Below are positions 48,868 through 60,382 of a stretch of DNA of 64,000 nucleotides, one piece after another (position 1 is the first letter of the stretch; each line of letters begins with the position of its first letter). A model generated the notes under the pieces. It saw only the letters and a program-made list of their open reading frames with translations, had not been told where the DNA came from and searched no databases. A program made the translations under genes and the position numbers. The DNA comes from Tsukamurella sputi (lineage in GTDB: Bacteria; Actinomycetota; Actinomycetes; Mycobacteriales; Mycobacteriaceae): positions 44,803 through 108,802 of the forward strand of contig NZ_VIGV01000012.1 in NCBI RefSeq assembly GCF_007858445.1. Reading direction: 5' to 3'.

Positions 48868-49449
48868 TCAGCGCGGCGCGGCGCGGGCCGCGCTCAGCGG
48901 CCGGTTCCTGCGCCCCATGAACAGCACCGTCGCGCCCACCGAGGTGATCACGATGGTGCTCACGAGCCCGCCCTTGGGCGGGAAGAACAGCGGGTCGCCG
49001 CCGTCCTTGCCGCCGGTCAGCTCGTCGAGCCCGCTCATCATCATCGCGGGGAAGATCCACACCAGGATCGACAGGACCGCCGCGAGCCCGAGCAGTCCGC
49101 TCGCGATCGCGCGGCCGCGGGTGGCGAAGGCCGGACGCGCCGTGGCGACGATCACCAGGATCAGCGCGGCGATCGCCAGCCCGGCGGTGGCGTAGCCCCA
49201 GGGGATCACGCCGTCGGTGGTGGCGCCCTGGACCGGATCGGCGCCGGTGAGGACGGTCCGGCCGGTGCCGGTGAAACCGTAGGGCACGCCGACCCGCCCG
49301 ATGGTCAGCCCGAACCACGTCGCGGTCGCGGCCCACCCGGTGAGGCCCGCCGCGACCCCGGTGAGCACCAGCGGCCACCAGCGGCGCACCGTCGGGCCGA
49401 CGGAGCCGAGCGGGAAGGCTTCGCGGAGGACGTCGGAGAGATCAGGCAT
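48868..49449 (-). CDS. four-helix membrane protein of unknown function
   Basis: A 193-residue protein with four hydrophobic segments (about 25-45, 85-104, 113-133, 160-178) and a long Gly-rich loop between the first two. I recognise no family. It overlaps scpB by 8 nt and runs on the same strand, so it is the last gene of the parA-scpA-scpB transcript. No membrane protein occurs at this place in M. tuberculosis to my knowledge. Confidence 0.75.
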   Translation of the reverse strand: MPDLSDVLREAFPLGSVGPTVRRWWPLVLTGVAAGLTGWAATATWFGLTIGRVGVPYGFTGTGRTVLTGADPVQGATTDGVIPWGYATAGLAIAALILVIVATARPAFATRGRAIASGLLGLAAVLSILVWIFPAMMMSGLDELTGGKDGGDPLFFPPKGGLVSTIVITSVGATVLFMGRRNRPLSAARAAPR

Positions 49450-50095
49450 CGGGATCGAATCCGATCACGTCGGCGCTCTTGCGGCCGAGCTTCGCGAACC
49501 GCGGCTCCTCGTCGAGGTGGGAGCTGAGGTCCTCGATGACGTCGACCTCGGGCAGCAGCGGCGCCAGGGGCGGCAGCTCGTCGAGCGAGCCGAGGCCGAG
49601 GCGCTCGAGGAACAGCTCGGTGGTCGCGTAGGTCGTGGCGCCGGAGTCGGTTCCGGCCTCGGCGATCAGGCCGCGGGCGGCGAGCGTGCGCATCACGCCG
49701 TCGACGTTGACACCGCGGACCGCGCTCACCTGGGAGCGGCTCACGGGCTGCTTGTAGGCGATCACCGCGAGGGTCTCCAACGCGGCACGGGTCAGCTTGG
49801 AGCGCACCCCGTCGAGCAGCAGCCGCTCGACGTAGGGCGCGTACTCGGTGCGGCTGTAGAGCCGCCAGCCCTCCGCGGACTCGCGCAGCTCCATGCCGGA
49901 ACGCCGCGCGGACAGCTCGCCCGCCCAGGCACGCAGATCGGCGGTGATGCGCTCCTCCGGCTCCTCCAGCGCGGAACCGAGCTGCTCCGCTGTCGCCGGC
50001 GCGTCCACGACCAGCAGCAGCGCCTCGAGCGCCGACCTCAGCTCGTCGGGCTCCATGCCCTCGACCAGGGCGAAGTCCTCGGGTGCTTCGCTCAT
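49442..50095 (-). CDS. scpB: segregation and condensation protein B
   Basis: A 217-residue ScpB with two winged-helix domains; landmarks are ALEALLLVVDAPATAEQL, then YAPYVERLLL, LTRAALETLAVIAYKQPVSR and VSAVRGVNVDGVMRTLAARG. With ScpA it forms the kleisin part of the SMC condensin that organises the chromosome. It overlaps scpA by 4 nt. The order parA-scpA-scpB matches Rv1708-Rv1709-Rv1710. Confidence 0.96.
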   Translation of the reverse strand: MSEAPEDFALVEGMEPDELRSALEALLLVVDAPATAEQLGSALEEPEERITADLRAWAGELSARRSGMELRESAEGWRLYSRTEYAPYVERLLLDGVRSKLTRAALETLAVIAYKQPVSRSQVSAVRGVNVDGVMRTLAARGLIAEAGTDSGATTYATTELFLERLGLGSLDELPPLAPLLPEVDVIEDLSSHLDEEPRFAKLGRKSADVIGFDPDA

Positions 50096-50988
50096 TCGTC
50101 CTCCTCGAGAGGGGTGTCGTCGTACTCGTCGCGGGTGCCCCCGACCACGAGATTCTCGTTCTCGCCCGACCAGCGCACCTTGAGATCGCCGAGCGCCTCG
50201 GGCTGGTCGAAGAGCACCGCGCGCTCGCGGTACAGCTCCAGCAGCGCGAGGAACCGGGCGATCACCGCGATCCCGGAGTCGCAGTCCGCGACGAGCTCGG
50301 CGAACCCGGACCAGTGGTCGGGGCGCTCCCGCAGCCGGGACGCGATGAGCCGGGCCTGCTCCGGCACGGAGACCTTCGGCACGTGCAGGTGTCCGAGGCC
50401 GACCGTCGGCTTGACCTTGGGGGTGAACGCCGCCGCGGCGATCAGCGCGAACTGCTCGGGAGTCACGCCCAACTGCACCGGCGGCACGAGGTCCTCGAAG
50501 CGGGCCTCGAGGCCGACGGCCCGGGGGTAGCGACGGTTCGCCTTCGCTTCCAGCTGGGCCATCAGCTCGGCCACCTGCTTGTAGGCGCGGTACTGCAGCA
50601 GCCGGGCGAAGAGCAGATCGCGGGCCTCGAGCAGCGCGAGGTCCTCGTCGTCCTCGACCTCGCCCGCGGGCAGCAGCCGCGCGGCCTTGAGATCGAGCAG
50701 CGTCGCCGCCACGACGAGGAACTCGGTGGTCTGGTCGAGGTCCGCCTCCGCGCCGAGCTGCTTGGTGTAGGCGATGAACTCGTCGGTCACCACGTGCAAC
50801 GCCACCTCGGTGACGTCCAGGCGGCGTCCGCCGATCAGCTGCAGGAGCAGGTCGAAGGGGCCCTCGAAGTTGACGAGCTTCACCGTGAAGCCCGACGGTG
50901 CCTCCTCCGCACTCGCCGCCTCGGGCGCGGGTTCGAACGGTTCGACGGTGTCGATCGGCTCGGCGGGTCCGGTCTGCGTGGGAGTCAC
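50092..50988 (-). CDS. scpA: segregation and condensation protein A
   Basis: A 298-residue kleisin with the family signature FTVKLVNFEGPFDLLLQLI, then DLDQTTEFLVVAATLLDLKA and a C-terminal ALLELYRERAVLFDQ. It bridges the SMC heads together with ScpB. The GTG start overlaps the parA stop by 4 nt and has AGGAGA just upstream. A longer frame upstream is antisense-like reading through parA and was rejected. An N-terminal tail of about 35 Pro/Glu residues precedes the domain. Confidence 0.95.
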   Translation of the reverse strand: MTPTQTGPAEPIDTVEPFEPAPEAASAEEAPSGFTVKLVNFEGPFDLLLQLIGGRRLDVTEVALHVVTDEFIAYTKQLGAEADLDQTTEFLVVAATLLDLKAARLLPAGEVEDDEDLALLEARDLLFARLLQYRAYKQVAELMAQLEAKANRRYPRAVGLEARFEDLVPPVQLGVTPEQFALIAAAAFTPKVKPTVGLGHLHVPKVSVPEQARLIASRLRERPDHWSGFAELVADCDSGIAVIARFLALLELYRERAVLFDQPEALGDLKVRWSGENENLVVGGTRDEYDDTPLEEDE

Positions 50989-51905
50989 TTCTCCTGCGCG
51001 ATCACCTCGCGCGCGAGGGCGCGATAGGCGTTGGCGCCGGACGACTTCGGCGCCCACGACGTGATCGGCTCGCCCGCGACGGAGGTCTCCGGGAAGCGCA
51101 CGGTGCGCGAGATCACCGAGTGGTACACGGCGTCGCCGAAGACCTCGACGACGCGGGCCATCACGTCGCGCGAGTGCAGCGTGCGGGCGTCGAACATGGT
51201 GACCACGATGCCCGCGAGGTCGAGCCTCGGATTGAGCCGGTCCTTGACCTTGTCGACGGTGTCGGTGAGCAGCGCGAGGCCGCGCAACGCGAAGTACTCG
51301 CACTCCATGGGGATGAGCACCTGATCCGCGCAGGCGAGCGCGTTGACCGTCAGCAGCCCCAGCGAGGGCTGGCAGTCGATGAGGATGTAGTCGTAGCGGT
51401 CCAGCACCGGGTACAGGGCGCGGCCGAGCGTCTGCTCGCGGCCCACCTCGTTGACCAGCTGGATCTCGGCCGCCGAGAGGTCGATGTTCGACGGCAGCAG
51501 GTCGAGACCGTCGACCCGGGTGCGCAGCAGCACGTCGTCGGCGGAGATGCGCGACTCCATGAGCAGGTTGTGCACCGTGAGTTCCAGCTCGTGGTGCGCG
51601 ACGCCGAGGCCGGCGGAGAGCGCGCCCTGCGGGTCGAGGTCGACGAGCAGCACACGACGGCCGTAGGAGGCCAGCGAGGCGCCGAGGTTGATGGTGGTCG
51701 TCGTCTTGCCGACGCCGCCCTTCTGGTTGCACACCGCGATGACCCGGGCGGGCCCGTGGGTGGTCTTCGGCGTGGGCTCCGGGAACTCGACGGGCGGCCT
51801 GCCCGTGGCGTCGAGGCCGTCCTCCGCCGTGGGCTTCGGGGCGTGGTGGTGCTCCAGCTCCCCCAGGTCCAGGCCCGGGTTCTCCGCATCGGGCGCTGAC
51901 GCCAC
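50985..51905 (-). CDS. ParA/Soj-family ATPase
   Basis: A 306-residue ATPase with deviant Walker A CNQKGGVGKTTTTINL, DLDPQGALSAGLG and DCQPSLGLLTVNAL. It is the Rv1708-type chromosomal ParA relative beside scpA-scpB, not the parA of the origin region (no parB follows). A role with SMC-ScpAB in segregation is inferred. I chose the GTG with GGAGG about 8 nt upstream; GTG and other starts further up give an extra 18 residues with no conservation. Confidence 0.92.
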   Translation of the reverse strand: MASAPDAENPGLDLGELEHHHAPKPTAEDGLDATGRPPVEFPEPTPKTTHGPARVIAVCNQKGGVGKTTTTINLGASLASYGRRVLLVDLDPQGALSAGLGVAHHELELTVHNLLMESRISADDVLLRTRVDGLDLLPSNIDLSAAEIQLVNEVGREQTLGRALYPVLDRYDYILIDCQPSLGLLTVNALACADQVLIPMECEYFALRGLALLTDTVDKVKDRLNPRLDLAGIVVTMFDARTLHSRDVMARVVEVFGDAVYHSVISRTVRFPETSVAGEPITSWAPKSSGANAYRALAREVIAQEK

Positions 51906-51977
51906 TGGCCCACCTCCTTCTTGCTCCGCCACCACCCTAATGCGCCCGCACGACTGCACGCCGCATCGGCACGCGGG

Positions 51978-52073
51978 TCACAGATCCACGACGCGCCGCA
52001 GCCCCGCGTCGATCGCGGTCATGACGCTGTCCGGCAGCTCGACTCCGGTGTCGCTGCCCTCCTGCGGCCCGCG
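51978..52073 (-). pseudogene. short coding-like remnant between xerD and parA
   Basis: Directly after the xerD stop, and in the same frame, 31 codons read as ordered protein sequence (GVELPDSVMTAIDAGLRRVV) up to a TGA. No start codon with a ribosome-binding site precedes them. It may be the end of a lost gene or an earlier xerD extension. The signal is short, so the call is weak. Confidence 0.3.
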
Positions 52074-53027
52074 TCAGCCCAGCGCCCGCGGATGCGCCTG
52101 GGCGTACACCTCGCGCAGCGCGCTGACGGTCACCAGCGTGTACACCTGCGTCGTCGTCACCGAGGCGTGACCGAGCAGTTCCTGTACGACGCGCACGTCG
52201 GCACCGCCCTCCAGCAGGTGCGTGGCGAAGGAGTGCCGCAACGTGTGCGGGGAAACGTGCGTCGTGGCGGTGTCGATCCCCGCCCGCTCAGCGGCCGCGG
52301 ACAGCACCTGCCAGGCCGACTGGCGCGACAGGCGCCCGCCCCGGACGTTGAGGAAGAGCGCGGGGTTCGACCGCTTCACCAACGCGGGGCGCCCGCGCAC
52401 GAGGTAGGCGTCCAGGGCCGCGAGCGCCGGGCGGCCGATCGGCACCACCCGCTGCTTGCCGCCCTTGCCCTGCAGCACCACGGACCGTGACTCGGCGTCG
52501 ATGTCGTCGACGTCGAGGGCGGTCACCTCCGAGATCCGGGCGCCGCACGAGTACAGCAGCTCCAGCATCGCGCGATCGCGCAGGCGCGACGGGGTGTCGG
52601 CGTCCGAATCCCCGCCGGCCGCCTCGAGCAGGGCGATCACCTGATCGACGGGCAGCGCCTTCGGGAGCCGCTTCGCCGGCGCGGGCGGCCGCACGTCCCG
52701 CGCCACGTCGGCCGGCGTCATCCCCTCGGCCGCGGCGAACCGGTGCAGGCCGCGCACCGCGATCAGCGATCGGGCGGCGGAGCTCGCGGCCAGCGGACGA
52801 TGCTCCCCGGAGCCGGATCGCAGGGCCACCAGGAAGCCGCTGACTTGCCCCTCGGTCACTGACGCCAGGTCGTCGACGCCGAGCCCCGCGAGGTACTCGC
52901 GGTACCGCGCGAGGTCGCGGCGGTAACTACTGAGCGTGTTCGCAGCGGCACCGCGCTCCACGGTGAGGTGGTCGACGTACGTGCGCAGCTGATCCTCGAG
53001 CCGACCCGCGGGCCGCACGACCGACAC
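52074..53027 (-). CDS. xerD: tyrosine recombinase XerD
   Basis: A 317-residue tyrosine recombinase with a SAM-like N-terminal domain and the full catalytic set: Arg in CGARISE, Lys in [15 protein letters not shown], His in LGHASVTTT and the nucleophile Tyr in TQVYTLV. It resolves chromosome dimers at dif with XerC. It lies in the conserved order pyrG-Nudix-xerD (Rv1699-Rv1701). The GTG comes 2 nt after the Nudix stop. This is the housekeeping recombinase, not a phage integrase. Confidence 0.95.
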   Translation of the reverse strand: MSVVRPAGRLEDQLRTYVDHLTVERGAAANTLSSYRRDLARYREYLAGLGVDDLASVTEGQVSGFLVALRSGSGEHRPLAASSAARSLIAVRGLHRFAAAEGMTPADVARDVRPPAPAKRLPKALPVDQVIALLEAAGGDSDADTPSRLRDRAMLELLYSCGARISEVTALDVDDIDAESRSVVLQGKGGKQRVVPIGRPALAALDAYLVRGRPALVKRSNPALFLNVRGGRLSRQSAWQVLSAAAERAGIDTATTHVSPHTLRHSFATHLLEGGADVRVVQELLGHASVTTTQVYTLVTVSALREVYAQAHPRALG

Positions 53028-53029
53028 AG

Positions 53030-55493
<2,464 letters not shown>

Positions 55494-56414
55494 TCAGCGA
55501 ACGCCCGTTCCGTACGCCCGGACGTCGCCGCGCGTCGCCTGGCCGAGCGCCAGAGCGGTCGAGACCTGCCCGACGACGGTATCGGTGTCGTCGACGGTGG
55601 CCAGCTTCTCGGCGAGGCCCTTGTCCTGCCGGACGACGACGATCGGGCCCGCACCCTGCGACGATCCGGTGCGACCGGTGAGGACGGCACCGTCGCCGTG
55701 CCGCGAGAGCCCCGCTGCGAGGCGGCCGATCCCCTGCCCCTCGCCCGCGCGCTCGCCGGGCACTGTTCCGCCCGTCACTATCACTGCGGTGCGCGCGCCG
55801 GGCACCGTCGGACCGGAGAAATCGACGAAGCCCGCCTGCTTCAGTGCTGCGAGGGCATCGGTCCGCCCGTTCGACGGTGGCTTGACGGCGCCCTGCGAGA
55901 GGAGGACCGCGCCGAGCAGGTCGCCGGCGCGTGCGCGCGGGTCGACCAGCCCGGTGTCGAGCGTGACGCCGGTCGGGACCGCGTTGTCGACGACGCCGCG
56001 CAGGCGCTCCGCCTTGTCCTCGGCGTAGAGCGCGTCCTTGAGCGTCAGGGTGCCGGCGACGGTGCCGCCGGCCTGGGTGATCCGGCGGCTGATCTGTGCG
56101 ACGTCGCCGCGGTCCGCGGAGGGCGCGGTGACCACGAGGACCGGGATGCCCGCGAGGCTGCGGCCCAGGGTCGACGGTGCGGCCGCGTCGGCGTAGCCGT
56201 CGGCGGCGCGGGCCCGATCGGTGAGCGCGCCGTTGTCACGCTCCAGCTGATCCACCTGCGAGCGAAGCTCCTTCAGGTCACCGTCGGTGGTGAACCTGGC
56301 GAGGACTCCCCCGCCCAGCGCGACGCCGACCGCGAAGGCCAGCAGCACCGCCGCCCAGAACAGCGCGGGCCGGCGGGCGCCCGGCGAACGGAGCCGGCGC
56401 GTCGGGCCCGGCAC
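55494..56414 (-). CDS. mctB: MctB-family copper-transport/outer-membrane-associated protein
   Basis: A 306-residue protein with one N-terminal hydrophobic segment (about 17-38), a short coiled-coil (LKELRSQVDQLERDNGALT) and a Rossmann-like extracytoplasmic domain (GIPVLVVTAPSADRGDV). It matches Rv1698 (MctB), described as a mycobacterial protein needed to keep internal copper low, and proposed as an outer membrane channel. The GTG starts directly after the steA stop, so the two are coupled. A metal role here is inferred from the ortholog. Confidence 0.88.
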   Translation of the reverse strand: MPGPTRRLRSPGARRPALFWAAVLLAFAVGVALGGGVLARFTTDGDLKELRSQVDQLERDNGALTDRARAADGYADAAAPSTLGRSLAGIPVLVVTAPSADRGDVAQISRRITQAGGTVAGTLTLKDALYAEDKAERLRGVVDNAVPTGVTLDTGLVDPRARAGDLLGAVLLSQGAVKPPSNGRTDALAALKQAGFVDFSGPTVPGARTAVIVTGGTVPGERAGEGQGIGRLAAGLSRHGDGAVLTGRTGSSQGAGPIVVVRQDKGLAEKLATVDDTDTVVGQVSTALALGQATRGDVRAYGTGVR

Positions 56415-57605
56415 CTAGAGTGCCCGGAACTGGCCCTGGACCCAGAGCGCGAAGCGGTTCCACTGGTCGATGACCCACTGCAGCAGGTCGTGGCCCTGGT
56501 TGGAGACCAGCACCGCTGCGACGACGGCGACCAGTGCGGCGAGGATGAACACGGCGATCGCGCCGCCGTGCCCGCGGCTGCGGTACAGGGTGGCGACGGC
56601 CTTGCCGTCCACGAGCTTGGTGCCCACCTTGAGGCGGGTGAGGAAGGTCGACGGGTTCGACTCGCGGCGACCGGCGTCGAAGAACTCCTCCAGCGAGGCG
56701 GAGTGGCCGACGGAGACGATCAGCGAGGCGCCGTGGTGATCGGCGATGATCAGCGCGAGGTCGGCGGCGGAGCCGGTGGCCGGGAAGGTCATGGCACCGA
56801 TGCCGAGGTCCTGGATGCGCTCGAGGCCGGGCGCGTGCCCGTCGGGCGCGGCGGGCAGCACGACCTGCGCGCCCGACCGCAACGTGTTGGTGGTGATCAT
56901 CTCCGGATCACCGACGATGAGGTCGGGCCGGTAACCGGCCTTCACCAGCGCATCGGCTCCGCGGTTCACGCCGATGAGGACCGGCGCGTACTCCTTGATG
57001 AAGGGCTTGAGGCGCTTGAGGTCCTCGACGTGGTCGGCGCCGTCGGAGACGACGAGCACGTGCCGGTCGTTGAGGTTCACCTCGACGTCGGGGATGCCGA
57101 CGCCGTCGATGAGCAGCGGCGACTCGACGCGGATGAACTCGACGGTGTTGCCCGCGAAGGCCTCCAGGTGATCCACGACGCCGGAGCGTGCGGCCAGCAT
57201 GCGCGAGGTCACGTCGGTGTCGGTGAGTCGCTCGCCCTGGGCCAGCTCGCGCTCGCCGGTGTAGACGACGCCCTCGTGCACGCGGATCTTCGCGCCGTCC
57301 TTGACCCGGGTGAAGACCTCCTTGCCCGCGTCGTCGACCAGTTCGATGCCGGCGGCGGCGAGCACCTCGGGTCCGAGGTTCGGGTACCGCCCGGAGATGA
57401 ACGGCGACGCGTTGACCACGGCAGCGACCCCGGCCTCGACCATGAGGTCGGCGGTGGTGCGGTCGAGGTCCAGCTCGTCGCACACCACGATGTCGCCGCG
57501 GCCGATCCGGCCGAGCAGACGCGTGGTGTCCTTGTCGACCCGGGCGGTGCCGGTGACGCCGGGCAGGTTCGACGTGTTGCGGGACAGCAGGCCAGTGAGC
57601 TTCAT
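56415..57605 (-). CDS. steA: SteA-type cytokinetic protein
   Basis: A 396-residue protein of the SteA family (Rv1697). A thiamin pyrophosphokinase-like central domain (GYRPDLIVGDPEMITTN, then ATGSAADLALII) is followed by a C-terminal membrane helix near 345-370 and an amphipathic tail. In corynebacteria SteA and SteB recruit the septal hydrolase RipA at division. MctB occupies the place of SteB-type partners and is made from the same transcript. The ATG chosen begins the conserved MKLTGLLSRN; an in-frame ATG 9 nt earlier is possible. Confidence 0.88.
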   Translation of the reverse strand: MKLTGLLSRNTSNLPGVTGTARVDKDTTRLLGRIGRGDIVVCDELDLDRTTADLMVEAGVAAVVNASPFISGRYPNLGPEVLAAAGIELVDDAGKEVFTRVKDGAKIRVHEGVVYTGERELAQGERLTDTDVTSRMLAARSGVVDHLEAFAGNTVEFIRVESPLLIDGVGIPDVEVNLNDRHVLVVSDGADHVEDLKRLKPFIKEYAPVLIGVNRGADALVKAGYRPDLIVGDPEMITTNTLRSGAQVVLPAAPDGHAPGLERIQDLGIGAMTFPATGSAADLALIIADHHGASLIVSVGHSASLEEFFDAGRRESNPSTFLTRLKVGTKLVDGKAVATLYRSRGHGGAIAVFILAALVAVVAAVLVSNQGHDLLQWVIDQWNRFALWVQGQFRAL

Positions 57606-57619
57606 GCCGCACATACTGC

Positions 57620-57643
57620 CCCGTGAGTCACACAAGTCACGGG
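57620..57643. promoter_or_regulatory. inverted repeat upstream of steA
   Basis: CCCGTGA and TCACGGG form perfect 7-bp arms around a 10-nt spacer, 15 nt before the steA start. Inside the left arm GTGAGTCAC is itself symmetric. This could be an operator for steA. It is not the usual N6 CRP spacing. Confidence 0.35.
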
Positions 57644-57668
57644 AGGCGCGCCGACAACACTGGAAACT

Positions 57669-57682
57669 TTGAAGTACTTCAA
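57669..57682. promoter_or_regulatory. 14-bp palindrome across the recN stop
   Basis: TTGAAGTACTTCAA is a perfect 14-bp palindrome spanning the recN stop codon and lying 64 nt before steA. AT-rich symmetric sites are rare in this GC-rich DNA, so it may be an operator for steA. No consensus is matched. Confidence 0.35.
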
Positions 57683-59487
57683 TCGCACACGTCGCGCCAA
57701 GCCGTGCCGGCGTGGGCCCCCGACTGCGCGACCTTGTCACTGTCTGCGGCCTCGAGCAGCTCCTCCGCGTGCGCACGACCCGTGTCGGAGTCGCCCAGCC
57801 CGGCGAGCATGCGCGCCAGTTCGGCGATCCGCTCCTCGCGCGACAGTGCGGTCAGTGTGGACGTCACCGAGCCCTTGCCGGTCTGCTTCCCGACGGTGAG
57901 GTGCGTGTCCGCGAACGCGGCCACCTGCGGCAGGTGCGTCACGACGATCACCTGGTGCCGCTGCGCCAGCGCCGCGAGCCGTCGGCCGATCTCGACGGCG
58001 GCCTTGCCACCGACGCCGGCGTCGACCTCGTCGAAGACCATGGTGAGCCCGGACTCGGTGGCTGCGAGCACCACCTCCAGCGCGAGCATCACGCGGGAGA
58101 GCTCGCCGCCCGACGCGGACTTGCCGATCGGCAGCGGATTCGCGCCGTCGTGCGCGACGAGCCGGAACTCGACCACGTCCGTCCCGTGCGCACCGGCGCG
58201 ACGAGGCGCACCGTCGACGACGACCGTGGCACCGTCGGCATCGGGAGCCACCGCGTCCGGCGCGACGTCGACGGTGATCGACGCCCCGCCCATGGCGAGC
58301 TTGCGCACCTCCCCCGTGACCTTCTTACCGAGGGAGCCGGCGGCCCTCACCCGCGCCGCGGTCAGCGCGGCGGCGGCGGTGGCGAGGTCCGCGTCGAGCG
58401 CTGTGACGCGGGCCTGCAGCGCCGCAAGCCCTTCGGCCGAGGTGTCGATCCCCTCCAGCCGGGACCGGGCCTCGTCGGCCCAGGCGATCACGCCGTCGAT
58501 GTCGGGCGCGTACTTGCGGGTCAGCGTCTTGAGCTCCGACTGGCGCAGCAGGAGCGATTCCAGCTCCGACGGGTCGCTGGGCAGGTCCGTCAGGTAGGTC
58601 CCGAGCTCGGTCGCGACGTCGCCGGCGACGGTGGCGGCCTCCTCGACCCGCTCGGCGAGCGCACGCAGCGCGGCGTCGTCCGAACCGGACAGTGCCGCAC
58701 GGACGGTGCCCAGCAGGTCGAGCACGGAACCCGCGCCCTCGCCGTCGCTGCCGTAGCCGGCCCCCGTGAGCGCGGCGTACGAGGTGTCCGCGGCCTCGCG
58801 CAACGTGTCGAGGTCGGAGAGGCGCTTGATCTTCTCGACGGTGTCAACGTCCTCGCCGGACACCGGTGCCACGCCGTCGATCTCGGCGAGCGAGGCGGTG
58901 AGGTGGTCCTGCTCGAGGGCGAGTTCGCGCGAACGCGTGGTCCGGTCGGCCAGCTCGGCCCGCGCGGCGAGCCATTCCTCTCGCACGCCCTGGTAGGCGC
59001 GCAGGGCCTTGGCCGCCGGGGAGCCGGCGAAGGCGTCGAGGAGGTCGCGCTGCCGCTCCGGCCGGAGCAGGCGCAGCTGGTCGTTCTGTCCGTGCACCGT
59101 CAGCAGTGGGCCCGCGAACTCCGACAGTGTGCCGACCGGAACGCTGCGACCGCCGAGGTAGGCCCGCGAGCGTCCGTCGGCGGCGACGCTGCGGACCGCG
59201 ATCACGGCGTCCTCGTCGAGCTCGCCACCGGCGCCGTCGACCGTCGCCCGCACGAGGTCGGCCGAGCTGGCACCCGCCAGGGAGAACCGGCCCTCGACCA
59301 CGGCCTTGTCGGCGCCGGCGCGGATGCGGCCGGGATCGGCGCGCGCGCCCGCCAACAGGTGCAGGCTGGTCACGACCATCGTCTTGCCCGCGCCGGTCTC
59401 GCCGGTGAGCACCGTGAGGCCCGGCGCGAACTCCGCCGCCGCCTGCTCGATGACACCGAGCGATGAGATCCGGATCTCTTCGAGCAC
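57679..59487 (-). CDS. recN: DNA repair protein RecN
   Basis: A 602-residue SMC-like ATPase: Walker A LTGETGAGKTM at residues 27-37, HGQNDQLRLLRPERQRDLLD, a coiled-coil middle, signature ASGGELSRVMLAL, Walker B VFDEVDAGVGG. RecN gathers broken DNA ends in recombination repair. GTG start 4 nt after nadK, matching Rv1696-Rv1695. No LexA-like box lies upstream, so SOS control through this operon is not evident. Confidence 0.96.
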   Translation of the reverse strand: MLEEIRISSLGVIEQAAAEFAPGLTVLTGETGAGKTMVVTSLHLLAGARADPGRIRAGADKAVVEGRFSLAGASSADLVRATVDGAGGELDEDAVIAVRSVAADGRSRAYLGGRSVPVGTLSEFAGPLLTVHGQNDQLRLLRPERQRDLLDAFAGSPAAKALRAYQGVREEWLAARAELADRTTRSRELALEQDHLTASLAEIDGVAPVSGEDVDTVEKIKRLSDLDTLREAADTSYAALTGAGYGSDGEGAGSVLDLLGTVRAALSGSDDAALRALAERVEEAATVAGDVATELGTYLTDLPSDPSELESLLLRQSELKTLTRKYAPDIDGVIAWADEARSRLEGIDTSAEGLAALQARVTALDADLATAAAALTAARVRAAGSLGKKVTGEVRKLAMGGASITVDVAPDAVAPDADGATVVVDGAPRRAGAHGTDVVEFRLVAHDGANPLPIGKSASGGELSRVMLALEVVLAATESGLTMVFDEVDAGVGGKAAVEIGRRLAALAQRHQVIVVTHLPQVAAFADTHLTVGKQTGKGSVTSTLTALSREERIAELARMLAGLGDSDTGRAHAEELLEAADSDKVAQSGAHAGTAWRDVCD

Positions 59488-59491
59488 TTCC

Positions 59492-60382
59492 CTACCCCCC
59501 TGCGCCGTCGCGGCGGCCGCGCCAGCCGCTGATCGGCAGTTGGAACTTCGTCACCAGGCGGTCCGTGAACGGGCCCGCCCCCAGCTTGATGAACCGCACC
59601 GGCTCGTCGCCGCGCCGGATCTCGATGCGTCCGCGCTCGGGCACCTCGAGTGTGCGGCGACCGTCGCAGAAGGCGATCGCCTCGTGCCGGCTGCCCTCGA
59701 CCTCGATCGCGATCACCGACCGCGGGCTCGTGACCATGGGTCGCGCGAACAGCGCGTGCGCATTACTGGGCACGATGAGCAGGGCCTCCAGGTCCGGCCA
59801 CATCACCGGCCCGCCCGCGGAGAACGCATAGGCGGTGGATCCCGTGGGCGTCGCGACCAGCAGGCCGTCGCACGCGAACCGTGAGACCGGGCGCCCGTCG
59901 ACCTCGGTCACCAGCTCGAGCAGGCCCTGCCGGGACCGGTTCTCCACGGAGACCTCGTTGAGCGCCCAACCCTGCGAGACGAGGCGGTCGCCGTCGTGGA
60001 TCTCGACGTCGAGCGTCATCCGTGGATGCACGGTGTAGCGGTGGTGCACCAGGTCGTCGATGGTCTCCGGCACGGTGTCCACCTCGGACTCGGCGAGGAA
60101 GCCGACGTGCCCGAGGTTGATCCCGATGATGGGGACGTCGGCGCGGCGCGCGAGCTCGGCACCGCGCAGGAATCCGCCGTCGCCGCCGAGGACGACGACC
60201 ACCTCGCAGCCGACCGCCGCGTCGTCGGGTGCCTCGCGGACGTCGCTCTCGAGCTTCATCCGCACGCCGGCGTCGTCGAGCCGCCGCCGGATGTCCTCGA
60301 CGGTGCGGTCCACGTCGCTGCGGAGCGTGTGCACCACGACGAGAAAGGTCCGATCCCCCTGGATGTTCCCTGCCGTCGTCAC
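59492..60382 (-). CDS. nadK: NAD kinase
   Basis: The 296-residue kinase makes NADP from NAD. It has the glycine-rich motif VVLGGDGGFLRGAELA, NLGHVGFLAE and DGLLVATPTGSTAYAFSAGG. The first motif is usually GGDGT; here the Thr is replaced by Gly, while the catalytic Asp is intact. The GTG overlaps tlyA by 4 nt, and recN begins 4 nt after it. The Rv1694-Rv1696 order is kept. Confidence 0.95.
   Translation of the reverse strand: MTTAGNIQGDRTFLVVVHTLRSDVDRTVEDIRRRLDDAGVRMKLESDVREAPDDAAVGCEVVVVLGGDGGFLRGAELARRADVPIIGINLGHVGFLAESEVDTVPETIDDLVHHRYTVHPRMTLDVEIHDGDRLVSQGWALNEVSVENRSRQGLLELVTEVDGRPVSRFACDGLLVATPTGSTAYAFSAGGPVMWPDLEALLIVPSNAHALFARPMVTSPRSVIAIEVEGSRHEAIAFCDGRRTLEVPERGRIEIRRGDEPVRFIKLGAGPFTDRLVTKFQLPISGWRGRRDGAGG

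Noticed and set aside
50985-51905. ParA-like gene as a plasmid or origin partition locus
   Set aside because: No parB or parS-like cluster follows; the gene belongs to the conserved parA-scpA-scpB order of Mycobacteriales.
52074-53027. Tyrosine recombinase as evidence of a phage or integrative element
   Set aside because: It is the housekeeping XerD in its conserved place between the Nudix and parA-scpA-scpB genes, with no phage genes nearby.
57620-57643. CRP-type binding site at steA
   Set aside because: GTGA and TCAC halves are 10 nt apart here, not the 6 nt of the mycobacterial CRP consensus.
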